Of a stretch of DNA of 64,000 nucleotides, positions 33,601-43,545 are shown piece by piece (positions within the stretch are counted from its first letter, which is position 1; every line of letters begins with the position of its first letter). The notes beneath the pieces are model-generated. The model ran no database searches and was not told the origin of the DNA. It saw nothing but the letters and a program-made list of their open reading frames with translations. Source of the stretch: Gaeumannomyces sp. JS-464 (Eukaryota; Ascomycota; Sordariomycetes; Magnaporthales; Magnaporthaceae); contig NGZR01000003.1 in the NCBI GenBank assembly GCA_002197995.1, forward strand, positions 3,534,001-3,598,000, given 5' to 3'. The translations under genes and the position numbers were made by a program.

Positions 33601-35385
33601 AACGGTAATCAAAGATGGCCGGACGGGCGACGTTGCGTTCCCCGAGCTTGGCCCTGTCGGCGATATCGATGGACCAGATGTCGATAAAGTTACCGGAACA
33701 CTGGTCGTGATTATTGTCGTAGACGGAGATGTCGGATCAATCGACACGATGGACGTGATGACGGATACCACGATCGAAACCAGCGGGCTGCTAGCCGGGG
33801 GGCTCGTGGTACCGGAGGACAACAGTGATGTTGAGTTCCAGCCAAGACCAGTCGACGATGTCGTTGAGACTGACGATGGAGATGAGGAGCCGGCCACCGG
33901 GGTTTCTGTCGGAATGGTTGGTGTCACCGTCAGAGATACCAGAGAGGTTATGGTAGTGGGCGACGGCGAGGTAGGATCAATAGATATAACCGAGGTCACG
34001 ACCAAAGTAGAGACGATGACGGAAAACGGCGGCAGAGGGCCGGTAGGAGTGATGCTAGATAGCAAGTCACTCGTTGATGTGGTAGTCGTAATGCTAGGCG
34101 AGGTTGTTGTCGTCGTCGTCGAATTCAGGAGGCCCGTGGTTGACGTGGTGCCGTTCACAGGAATGCTGGTGTTGGTCGGGAAAGGAGGGGCTGTCGACGA
34201 GGGCCTCGCGATGGAGGTGCTAGAAACAGAGATGGCTGCTGCGTCAGTTTCGTGACAGCTCTACAAGGATCTATCTTGGTGGGGAGAAAGGCTATGCTGC
34301 GATTCTTAAGCAGGTTCAGCAGAAGTCGACATACCTAGAGTTGGTGAGCACAGCAGTACCTGTAGACGATGTCAAACTGCTGCTGAACCGGGTCGACGAG
34401 GAGCCACTTGTGGTAGATGAGCTCGTGGTGTTGGTCGCACACGTCCCGTTGCCCACGACGCCGTACAGACACCTGCACGAGGTGGTGCATAGCGTGCCGT
34501 TGAGGCCGTTGGACGGCCCATTGTCGCATTCTTCGCCGAACGCAGGCTCCCAGACGCCGTTGCCGCAACCCGCAGGCGTGGCGCCATTTGTGATAACATA
34601 GGCGACGCCAGAGGCGCCATCGGCAAAGGTGCGGTTGCCCGTGCCTTTGGCGCCCTGCGCGATGACGAGGGGCTCGAAGCCGCCGGTGCCGTTCATCGGG
34701 TAGGCCGAGAAGACCTCGTGCACGCTGCAGGACCAGTTGCTCAGCGCCGTGTCGTTGACGCCCCGCAGAGCGCTCGAGTTGGCCACCATGTGCGCGTCGT
34801 TGTAGCACTCCAGGTTCCCACGCACCTCGAAGTGGCCCAGTCCCGACAGCTCCTCGACCGTCGCGCTCACGGAATCTTGGTAGTAGCACGACAGGCAGTA
34901 GTACAGTCCGGTGCCGTTGCCCGCCGCCGCAAAAGACACACCGCCCTCGATGAGCGACGCTGCTCCTGGCTGGATCGGCGGCGACGTTGCGTGGTAGCCG
35001 GGATCCGTGCCGATGAGGATGATGTTGCCCGTCACGGCCGGAGACCAGGCTGCCTTGGTCTCATTGAGGAACCGGACCTGCTCCAGCGATCCGCAGTTGG
35101 GGTCCGGGACGATGATAGCCTTGTACTTGGCAAAGTCCTCCGCCGTGTAGGAACGCCACTCGGCATCACTGATGCTCACAGCTATGTAGGAGATCAAAAT
35201 CATTAGCACGCCAAGCCCTGGAGTCTTGAACCGCCGCGGAGGTGATCGGTGATTCGCTTACGGTTGAGCCCCAGGCGTTCAGCCTGTTTCCATTCTTCAT
35301 ACTTCATGTCGCCATGGAACAAGACTTGGGGTTGCACCAAGTGAGCCAGGCTGGGCACCAGCCACAGATTGGTGAGAGAGCGCAT
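30649..35385 (-). CDS. Large Ser/Thr-rich, probably GPI-anchored cell-surface protein with an uncharacterised N-terminal domain
   Basis: Five exons on the minus strand: 35262-35385, 34335-35181, 31282-34219, 31067-31194 and 30649-30945, giving about 1,444 residues. The order is: a short hydrophobic start (MRSLTNLWLVPSLAHLVQPQ, a weak signal peptide; the true start may lie in an upstream exon); a compact domain of about 230 residues beginning VLFHGDMKYEEW, with IIVPDPNCGS and NIILIGTDPGYHA; a Cys-rich module CGNGVWEPAFGEECDNG; about 1,000 residues that are mostly Ser/Thr with NST/NGT glycosylation sites and at least five copies of an SIVSxDPTSSSTTLITT repeat; a conserved segment EIVVIVEAIEICPEGS; a Cys-containing piece ASPCYACLV; and a terminal hydrophobic tail GMLLALVAAALATVHALCF after a GAGAD-type site, as in GPI precursors. 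One base is missing near 33034-33046, where the frame shifts. Introns use GTAAGC, GTATGT, GTAGGT and GTGAGC donors. Probably a wall or adhesion protein. Confidence 0.75.
30981..30996. repeat. T16 tract within the last intron of the surface-protein gene
   Basis: Sixteen T on the plus strand (A on the coding strand) inside the 121-base intron 30946-31066, upstream of its CCACTGAC branch site. Confidence 0.8.
33040..34010 (-). repeat. Diverged tandem protein repeat in the surface protein
   Basis: Coding repeats with the pattern VVTSIVSLDPTSSSTTLITT. Recognisable copies read SVISIDPTSPSPTTITS, SIVSIDPTSPSTTIITT, SIVSVDPTSSSTTLITT, SIVSLDPTSSSTTLITT and TVVSLNPTSSTTSFLTT, with weaker copies STVSPGPNPSISTFLTT and TLITYNPNSIITS. 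Spacers are 45-75 residues of Ser/Thr/Pro/Gly-rich sequence. The repeats alternate hydrophobic beta-prone and Thr-rich stretches, which could form amyloid-like or beta-rich adhesive segments. That last point is inference. Confidence 0.75.
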
Positions 35386-38300
35386 GCTTGCGCCTCCCGA
35401 TCGAACGGGACAAGACAAAAAACGAATGTCAGGGAGAGCAGAAGCAGTGTAGACGACTGTGTCCCGCAGTCAGTGTAACTCTGAGATTTCTTTGAAATGA
35501 GGGACAAGAGTTGAACACCGGGAAGCGCTGGGGGATAGAGCTGGGTTGAGAATCTGTCCATGAGGGATCACCAACTTTATAGCCCAGTTCCATGGCCAGA
35601 GAGCGTCCGGTCTCCCCGGGTGTGTGAGTCCGGCGCACCCCGGCGCACCCCGCTTGAGCTGGAGGCGATAGACGTAGCAGACTACCATCATCCAAGTCAT
35701 GCCTGGAAACAGCCCGTGAGAAGGTCTCGGGAAACCTTCTCAGCTCGTCACTAGACCACCAAGATCCCGCTAATCAAAGCTAGAGCCCGATATCATAGAC
35801 TTGCCCGAATCATGGTGGTGCGTCACAAGAGTGACACTCGTTGGATCAGGTTAATGAAAGGTTCAAATCTCCAGGCGAGCCACGGTAGTGGTGGCACTTG
35901 GATGAGTCCTTGCATCAACAGACTGGACGCGGGCAGATCAACGGGGAAGCCGGATCTCTAGATTCTCTTCTCATTGCCCTCCAACTGCACCAAATAGCCA
36001 TAGTTCGTATGTCAAGGGTGAGAAGAGGAGAGCTCAGGGCTGAGCACGGAAACAGAGGAGGCATGGAAGAGAATACCTGATCCAAACAGTCGGCTCACAT
36101 ATGCCCAGCTCACCCTCTGGGGGGTGCCTGCGAGCCAGGAACTTTTGTCGAGAAAATCAAAACATGCTTACCAGCGGGCAGGCATTGCTTGGCACAGAAC
36201 TTAGGTCGCCGGCGATGTCCGCAAGGATACCTCTAGTATCGGGACGCCTCCCTCGGCTATGAGAGTGCCATGCGGGTCGGCTCAGAGAGTAGGCTCGTGG
36301 TTTGGAAGACGCAATACGCGGGCGGTTGAGACACGGGGCTATAAGCGGCCCCAATAAGGATTCAACTCCGTCCAGATATTCAGCGTGATGGCGTCTGTAT
36401 GTTGTGGCAACGGGGGCCGGAGTTGTACATGGACGGGGGGAGATTGCGGTCCAAGACAGGTCCGGGGGTGGTCTGGCGCATCGTGGATCTGTCAGACCAC
36501 CACTTGGCGTGCTGCCAGATGTCGTTGCCATCCGGCGTCTCGTCACACCAGAGCGGGCGCCCGCATGGGACGCACCGACGTTTGATATACGAGGTGAGCG
36601 GCAGGCGCCATCGCTAATGCCGCGGTGGAAATAGTAACAACGTGGGGGCGATGGATACGAGCTCCATGTCGACATGACGTCGCCGTTATCGTACAAAGCT
36701 TGGCTCGGCTATGTTTACTGCGAGATGAGAGCACACGCACAGTCAAGCATCTCAATAGACAGAGCAAGAGAAGAAAGCCATGCGGCCACGCCCTGAATGA
36801 TATGTGACGGCCCAATCAGCATGCTCGATCTGAGACCTCGAGTCCGGGGAGCACGAATTCAGGGGAAGGTAGCCGATCAGAATAGACATCGTCCCTCATA
36901 CTCGCGATGCTGTTCCAGGTCCCAGGTTTTAGAGCTAGTATCGGGGTGGGTATCGCACCAAAATCCAAGATGTTCAAGGCATGGGGCGACATGACATTGT
37001 GGTGCAAGTATTCGAACCCTTAGCGATTCTCGATGATGTCCATGAGCTGCGGGCTACGGCCAGCGCGTTTAGGCTTGGCCGAAAGTCCCGCTCACCTGGA
37101 TTGTAGATTTCGAAGGTCACGATGGGGTCTGGCATGGGGTATCTTCCTCCTGAGGTTCGGCCTGTTCCGGATTGATACGCAAGTATTGGCTCTGAATATC
37201 AGACTCTCGACCACGCGGCCGACAGCTCTAGCAACAGCATGTGTCTGCAGCAGGCCTGGCGTGCGACGTGAGGAGCTCGAAGCTGCAACACCAAAGAAGC
37301 AAGAGGGGAAGCGAGATCCTTTTTGTGCAACATGGCGGCCAAGTGATAAACTACCCAGTATGGTTTATTGAAGTCCGACTGCGTTCTTGCACGTCCCTAG
37401 CCCGAACCAGGTGTTGTCCGGTGAGAGAATTTTCGCCAACCGAACGAAGAATCTGTGAGAGGCCGGCGACGGAGGCTATCAATGCCATCATGGCCAGCGA
37501 TGGACTACGGCGTCAGGGTGGACGAGGGACATGGACGAGTTGATTCGAATGCAGACCCATTCAGGTATGCTGGGTCCAGACGGCGCGAGGGTGGTCGTGG
37601 TTGTGGTCGTTGTTCCTGCGCCGTATTTTTGCCAGCATGTTCCATCCTGTGGGCATCAACGGCGAAAGGCAGCGTGGCCTTGAAGGTTAAGACAAGGACA
37701 ACGAAGAAGCCATGGATTCCTGCTGAATCACGTGCGCGGGTGTGACGTTCGTGAAGCAGCTGCCAACCAGCTCTGATCCTTCTTTCCGAAGCGGTGCGTG
37801 GCTGAGTGCCTAGGTGTGGCAGGGCTAGAAGCAGAATCGTTGCCTTCGTGGGCTAAGCCTGCGGCCAAGGTTTTGTCGACGCTACCCCAGCCATTCTCCA
37901 ATTGACTGCTGCCAGGCAGTCGTCGCCAATCGAGCCTGCGCGCCACTCCGTCTCTTGGCCGCGGTTTTCGGCGCGATAAGCATTGTACTTTTCGCGCCAA
38001 CCTAACTGGAAGCCGGTGCACCAGCTACCTATGCAGCAGTAGCACAGCGCGGCGCAGTCGCTGTTCCCAATTTGAACACCCATCGATACCCCTGATCCCC
38101 ACATTCAGCACGACCCCTCGGGGGTGCACGGGGTTTTTTTTATTGCGCGCATCGACAGCGGGTTGCGTGCACAGCTGAGGGTGGCGGGTTGGCTGACTTG
38201 AATATGACAAGTTGGCTTTAGCGTGAGCGCCACAGGGATAAGGAAAGAAAAAAAAAAAAAAAAAAAAAAAAAAAAAGCACTGAGAAGAGTCGCTCTCGCG

Positions 38301-38812
38301 CTTCGCTCGTCGGTACTCTCTTCGTTTTTACTCGGCTGAACCAGATCTGGCAGTTCCTGCTTACTCGGCAAGGATCCAGGTCTGCCAGGAAGACTGCGCC
38401 AAACCATCCAATCCATACAGAACATCAGGCCTTTTTAGTCGGCCCTGGCTGCGATAAGCCGCTGCCTGTAACCAAACCAACCGACCTGAGCCGGGTAAAC
38501 TTTTACTGCCTCCAGCCAGACTGCCCCACAACTTGGTGTCCACGTCCGATTGAGCGTTCAGCCTTGTCCGGGCTTGACGTCTTGCGTTTCTAGCCAGACA
38601 AACACAAAACATAAAATAAGATACAGCCTAAGATAAACGACAGCAGACGATAACCCGCCGGATCGCAGCGCCGTCCTGGAATCCGGCGCTTTCATCCCCC
38701 GCGGCGAAACACGTGGAGCGAACCAGAACCACCACCGAACCCGAGACATAGTCCCTCGCGGCAATCCATCTCGACAGACACACGCACGCACGCGCACGCA
38801 AACACATACACC
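35386..38812. promoter_or_regulatory. Long divergent intergenic region, surface protein / VPS74
   Basis: A 3.4-kb interval between two head-to-head genes. No frame shows domain or codon structure. An A29 run lies at 38248-38276. The last 150 bases before VPS74 are C/A-rich with CACGCACGCACGCG, a typical leader. The large size fits a gene with complex regulation, such as a developmentally controlled surface protein, but no binding site is identified. Confidence 0.45.
38248..38276. repeat. Homopolymer A29
   Basis: Twenty-nine consecutive A in non-coding DNA about 540 bases before the VPS74 start. Exact length is uncertain. Confidence 0.85.
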
Positions 38813-40169
38813 ATGTCGACAGCCACATCGGGCGGGCTGACCCGGCGCAGAGGAGGAGGCGGTGGTGGAGGGGCTGGTGGCGACGGCGAGAGCAGCAATG
38901 CGATGGACCGCTCCAGCTCGTCAACCGACGTCCGCAAGGACAGCGCCCCCGAGACCAGCTACGAGTCGGGCGAGAATGGCCACAAGATCGCCTTTGACCC
39001 GCGCGACATCAGCGAGAGCGCCGAGAGGAGCAAGCAGCCAAAGCTGACCCTGATGGAGGAGGTCCTGTGCTGGGGCTGAAAGACAAGCAGGTATGGCGTG
39101 GCCACCCCGGCCCGGAGACCGGACAGACATGTGCACGCAACGCATTCGCGCGTTGGCGGCGGCGAGGCTGACAAGGCACCATTGATGCACCCATTGCGCA
39201 GGGCTACCTATCCTTCTGGAACGGACAACATCTCGTACGCCCTCCGCGGCTGCATAGTCATCGAGCTGGCCTTCCGCGGCCGCATCAGCATGCAGAAGGA
39301 CCCGGCCAGGAGGCGATTTCCCCTGGCAGACCGCGTCATCGAGGTCATCGACGACACCTTGACTGGCGAGGTGCTGCTGGACGAGGCCCTGAAGCTGATG
39401 AAGTCGAGCGAGAAGATGAGCGTCAGCGCCTGGATTGACCTGCTGAGCGGTGAGCAGCCAACAACAACCCCTTATCCGACTCCTCGACATCCCGTCCAGA
39501 GAGCTGACCGATGACGCGCTGCCCGACAGGCGAGACGTGGAACCTGATGAAGATTGGGTACCAGCTCAAGCAGGTGCGCGAGAGGCTGGCCAAGGGCCTG
39601 GTGGACAAGGGCATCCTGCGGACCGAGAAGCGCAACTTCCTCCTCTTCGACATGGCGACGCACCCTGTCGTCGACGGCGGCGCCAAGGAGGAGATCCGCC
39701 GCCGCGTCCGCAACGTGCTCACCCAGCGCACCGTCGTCCTCCCCCACTCACAGTTCCTGCCCGAGAACCTCGAGTGGCGCTACGCCCGCACCATCGCCCT
39801 CGTATGCGCCGCCTACGCCGCCAACGTGCTCGAGAACGCCCTCAGTACCCTTGGCCACGAGGCCCGCGAGCGCGCCTTTGCCCAGACCGATGAGCTACTT
39901 GCCGAGTATAGTCAGTGGCCGTTTGGCAAGAAAGCTACCGCTATTGGCGCCAACATCCCACAGGTCATCCAGGAGGTAGGCAAATTTTTTTTTATTTTTT
40001 TCCCCTCCCAGTCTCCCTACCCCTCGCTTCACTCATGAACAACTGCTAAAGCCATCCGCTTCTTCTTTTTTTACTGCAGGAGATTTCCAAGGGCAAGGAC
40101 AAGGAGCTCCAGCTCGAAGTTGTTGCCGCTTGCCTCAGTGTCTTTACCCGCCTCGACTCCCTCCTATAG
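38813..40169 (+). CDS. VPS74: Vps74/GOLPH3 family Golgi phosphoprotein
   Basis: PI4P-dependent COPI adaptor that retains glycosyltransferases in the Golgi. Exons are 38813-39090, 39202-39449, 39530-39975 and 40080-40169, and the introns start GTATGG, GTGAGC and GTAGGC. The corrected product is 353 residues, close to yeast Vps74. The GPP34 domain begins at KLTLMEEVL and continues through [17 protein letters not shown] (the Trp and Arg belong to the PI4P pocket), then ELAFRGRI and [20 protein letters not shown]. It ends [14 protein letters not shown]. The N-terminal 60 residues are disordered with a polyglycine run. Two single-base problems are present: a missing base near 39066-39070 (before LGLKDKQ) and an extra G at 39223-39224 (inside FWNDN). 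Correcting both restores every splice phase. Confidence 0.9.
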
Positions 40170-41033
40170 GCCTAACGCCACTTCGATCCTTTTTCCCGAG
40201 AACACAAGTACCCCTGGGTCTTGTCCTGCCGATCATCACACATCTAAAACCTAAAACCGTTCACCAGTCGACGACAGTCTGGACACCCCGCCCGCACCGG
40301 ATGACAGTTCAGAACCATGCAAGGTTTGCCAAGGCTTCCGCATTAGAGGCAGCCAGCTACCTTTTTTGTAATCCCACCACTATGAAGGGGGTGTAACAAC
40401 AAAACGAGGGTGGCAAAACTATCAGGAACATACTCCTCAAAAGGGAATGGTCACCCAGATTTTGGGTTCTGCGTCGCGGTTGAGGTTCATGTGGCTCGGC
40501 TTTCTTGGTTTTCTTCCATCTTTGTTCCACTTCTCTTTCCATGATACTGTTGGGAGAGTTATGCGCTGGGAAAAATGAGCCTTTTTGTTTTTCTTCCCTA
40601 GTTATCTAATTACGTTGGTTACCGAAATATGCGGTTAAAAGATGCCCAGCCCTACCATCAGTCCAAACGACCAAGATATTGTTTGGCATGGTATTATGCA
40701 AAAAGCCGTCGGGTCGGTTCTTTTGAATGATTTATTATTTTCCATATCCGTTGTAAATGCTAAAAACACCAAACGACCACCCTAAAACCGTGACCATGAA
40801 AAAAGAGGGAGAGGCGGACCCACCAACGCCACATATCAGGCCGAACCCAGCAACAAAAGAAACAAAGGAATGGCGGAGCAGACAAGAAGTGAACCCGAAA
40901 ATAGCAGGAACAAGGAAGAGTGCTTGTGGAACCCGTCACTAGCACCACAAACTTCGGTTTGAACGTGCTGTGATGTGGCACTGAGGCCGTGCTGACCCTC
41001 AAGCACACGCATCCGGCAAGGGACTGACTCTCC
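40170..41033. other. Convergent 3' intergenic region, VPS74 / RRP14
   Basis: An 864-base interval between the stop codons of two facing genes, with T/A-rich 3' UTR-like sequence. No gene is seen. Confidence 0.5.
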
Positions 41034-42908
41034 TCACTTCCGCTTGCTGCCGCCACCCAGGCCGACGCCCTCAAAACCAGGCCGGCTCTTCCTCCCCCCT
41101 TGGTGGCCACACCCTTCTTCTTTTTGCCCGCCTTGCCGAGCATCTTCTCCTCGCGACGCTTGCGCAGGTTGTCCTCGCGCTTCTTCTGCCGCTCCTGCAT
41201 AGCTTTCTCGACGCCCTCCTTGCGCGCGGCCCACTCGCGCTCACTCTTCTTCTTGGCCTGATCTTTGCGCTTGACCGCCTTCTTGAGCATGGCCTCATCG
41301 TCGCGCACCTTCTCACCCTCGGCTCGGCGCCGAGCTGCTAGCCAGGTCTCCTTCTCAAGCACCTCCTTGCGCTTGTCCTCACCCATGCCCGCCACACGCT
41401 TCTTTTGCGCCTCGAGTTTCGCCAAGGCTGTCTTGGGATCCGACGGTCCTTTCTTTTTGCTCTTAGGGTCCTCCTTGACATAGCTCAGGTCGTGTGACAT
41501 CTGCGCACCGTCTGCAAACGCTATGCGCCCGAACGCGAAGTTGGTCGCCACAGCATCGTTCGCATCGCCGCTGAGCGGGCTCATGAAACCACCTGGTGAG
41601 GTCCGTGCACTGGCCAGCGCTTCCTCGCGCTTGCGGTCCTCCTCCTCTTTTGCCAGCCGGCGGACTTCCTTTTTGTGCGCCTTGCGCTGGGCCTGCTTCT
41701 GGCGCCGCGACTCGATTAGCTCCTGCCTTGTCTGGGCTGGCCGGCCATCGGTGCCGTCCGCCTTCCGGGCCTTCCTGAGCTCCTCGATCCTCGCGGCCAG
41801 GCGTGCCTTGAATGCATCCGATGAGCTAGAGGGGAGCTTTGCGTGCTTCGGCTTCTCCGATGGGGCGGCTGATGCTATCGAGGTTGCGACGCTGGCCGTC
41901 TCCAGCGAGCCCTTGTGTGCTGCCTGGTCATCGTCAAACACGGGTGATTTAGGCTGGATGATACTGATGCCGATTGCGACGCCACATCATGCTCTTCGTC
42001 GATAGTCCGGGTATCTCCTCGGTCTCCATCTCGCTGTCGGGGGAAGCCTTCGAGTCATCAACCTCGGTGGATGGCCTGAGCTCAGGGGACTCTTCGAGAT
42101 CCGCAGACCCTGGTTGTGATGCTGGGTCTGATTCTGTTTCCTTGGCTGAGCTATCCTCCTCTTTTGATCCTTTGGCCTTGGCGGATTTTTTCTCTTGTTT
42201 TTTCTGCTTCTTGAGCAGTTTTTTCTGCTCTTTGGCTGACAAAGTCGAAAGGGGCACGGAAGCATTAGTCTCTGCGGGGGCAGCCTCGGACAAGGTCGTG
42301 TCGGGATTTTCGTCGTCCTCATCGGCAGTTTTCTGCTTTTTCAAGGGTTGTTCCATCTCAATGCCTTCTAATTGAACGCTGTCGCTGTCGCCTCCCTGGT
42401 CATCGTCCGCAACGCTGGACTCGTCATCGCCCTGCTCGAGCTCCTGCAGCTTCCGTTTATTACGAGCACGCTCCTCGAGGACCTCCATGGCGGTTCGGTT
42501 CTTTTCGCTGTCGGGGTCAAGCTTTCCCAGCTTGGCGGCCTTCTTTTCGGCCTTTGACTGCTTCTTCCTCTTCCATTGCTCCTGCAGCGGGGCAATAACA
42601 CGGGTAAGCTCGCGCCATTCTGGGCGTGGTCCAAGGCGGCGAGACATGACAGGGGGAAGGGTCGGGAAAGGCGGAGCAGAGCGGTGGCAGCGCAGGACAA
42701 TGGGGACAAAAACGTACGTTTGTTGCCCTCGCCGTAGTAGATTTGGGCGGGTATCAGGGACAAGAGGCCATCAAAGGCCTTCGCAGACTCACGTAGCCGC
42801 TCCTGTAAGGTGTCGTCAACACTACTGCCGCAACTTTCTGCTCGGAGGCGCCCAAACCAGGAGCCGTTCTGAAGCGGGGCTGCCAACCTGCAAATCGGTG
42901 TCCGTCAT
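41034..42908 (-). CDS. RRP14: Ribosome biogenesis protein of the SURF6/Rrp14 family
   Basis: Nucleolar RNA/DNA-binding protein needed for 40S and 60S subunit maturation. The start is a 21-base exon (42888-42908, MTDTDLQ) followed by exon 2 (42718-42802, ERLRESAKAFDGLLSLIPA, the signature Rrp14 N-terminus) and a large exon 3 (41034-42581). Conserved blocks are QWKRKKQSKAEKKAAKLGKL, ERARNKRKLQEL, FGRIAFADG, the very basic SURF6 core with KSEREWAARKEGVEKAMQER, and the end RPGFEGVGLGGGSKRK. An acidic linker and a KKLLKKQKKQEKKSAKAKG cluster lie between. The frame breaks at four places: the exon 2/3 junction, about 42004-42014, about 41938-41948, and the C run 41094-41099. The protein similarity resumes after each one. 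Shares a 637-base divergent promoter with GMP synthase. Confidence 0.82.
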
Positions 42909-43545
42909 CTCGCTCGGGTCCCTTGGCCGGGTTAGGATATGGAAGATGTGGTTTGGTGGAGATGCGGTGCTGTCGCCGGCCCTGGTCGTGAAATGTCCTG
43001 CACAGGCGCACCCGAGCCAGGAAGCTTGGATGGAGGCGGTTGGATCGTGGTCGCGGCGGCAATGGTTGAGCTGGAGGTGATTGGGCAAGCTCTCCACTCT
43101 GAGATTGTAGATTTTTTTTTCTTGTGGAGGTCGCTTATCCCTGGTCGAGGACGAAATCTTGGCGTTTTCGTCCCCACTTTCTGCCGGGCGGTGTAGATTT
43201 CAGGGACTAACAATCGCCTCTGGTTCCCACGCGACTCACTGTGACCCCTCGTCAGGGGAACGAGAAAAAAAAATGACGACTTGGAGGTGCAGTGTAGAAG
43301 TTGAAGGTTTTTCTTTCTCGTTTTGGAATAGAAAATAGGATAAACCCCTCCTTCTCGCTGTCTGAGGGAGACTCTCAAAGGGATTTTGTGACTTCAGTTC
43401 TTTACTCTCCAATTAGGTATACTGTCTCTACCACCAACAAAGAAGTTCACACACTGCGCTGCCCCTCACTTTTCGATTTCACCCCTGTCAACCTCCTGAT
43501 CGAGAGATAGAGGAAACAAAAACAAGAGAAACACGAAAAACAGAT
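42909..43545. promoter_or_regulatory. Divergent promoter, RRP14 / GMP synthase
   Basis: A 637-base head-to-head spacer. The GMP synthase side has an A-rich leader (GAAACAAAAACAAGAGAAACACG region, 43512-43535) typical of strongly expressed fungal genes. No binding site is claimed. Confidence 0.5.

Noticed and set aside
33233..34255. 340-codon plus-strand open frame
   Set aside because: Same explanation: complement of the Ser/Thr-rich repeat region, Val/Asp-rich with no features of its own.
35850..35890. GGTTCAAATCT, tRNA B-box-like
   Set aside because: No T-stem pairing and no A box or acceptor stem upstream.
37000..37030. TTCGAACCC on the plus strand (reverse B-box-like)
   Set aside because: Flanking bases do not form a T-arm, and no cloverleaf can be drawn in either orientation.
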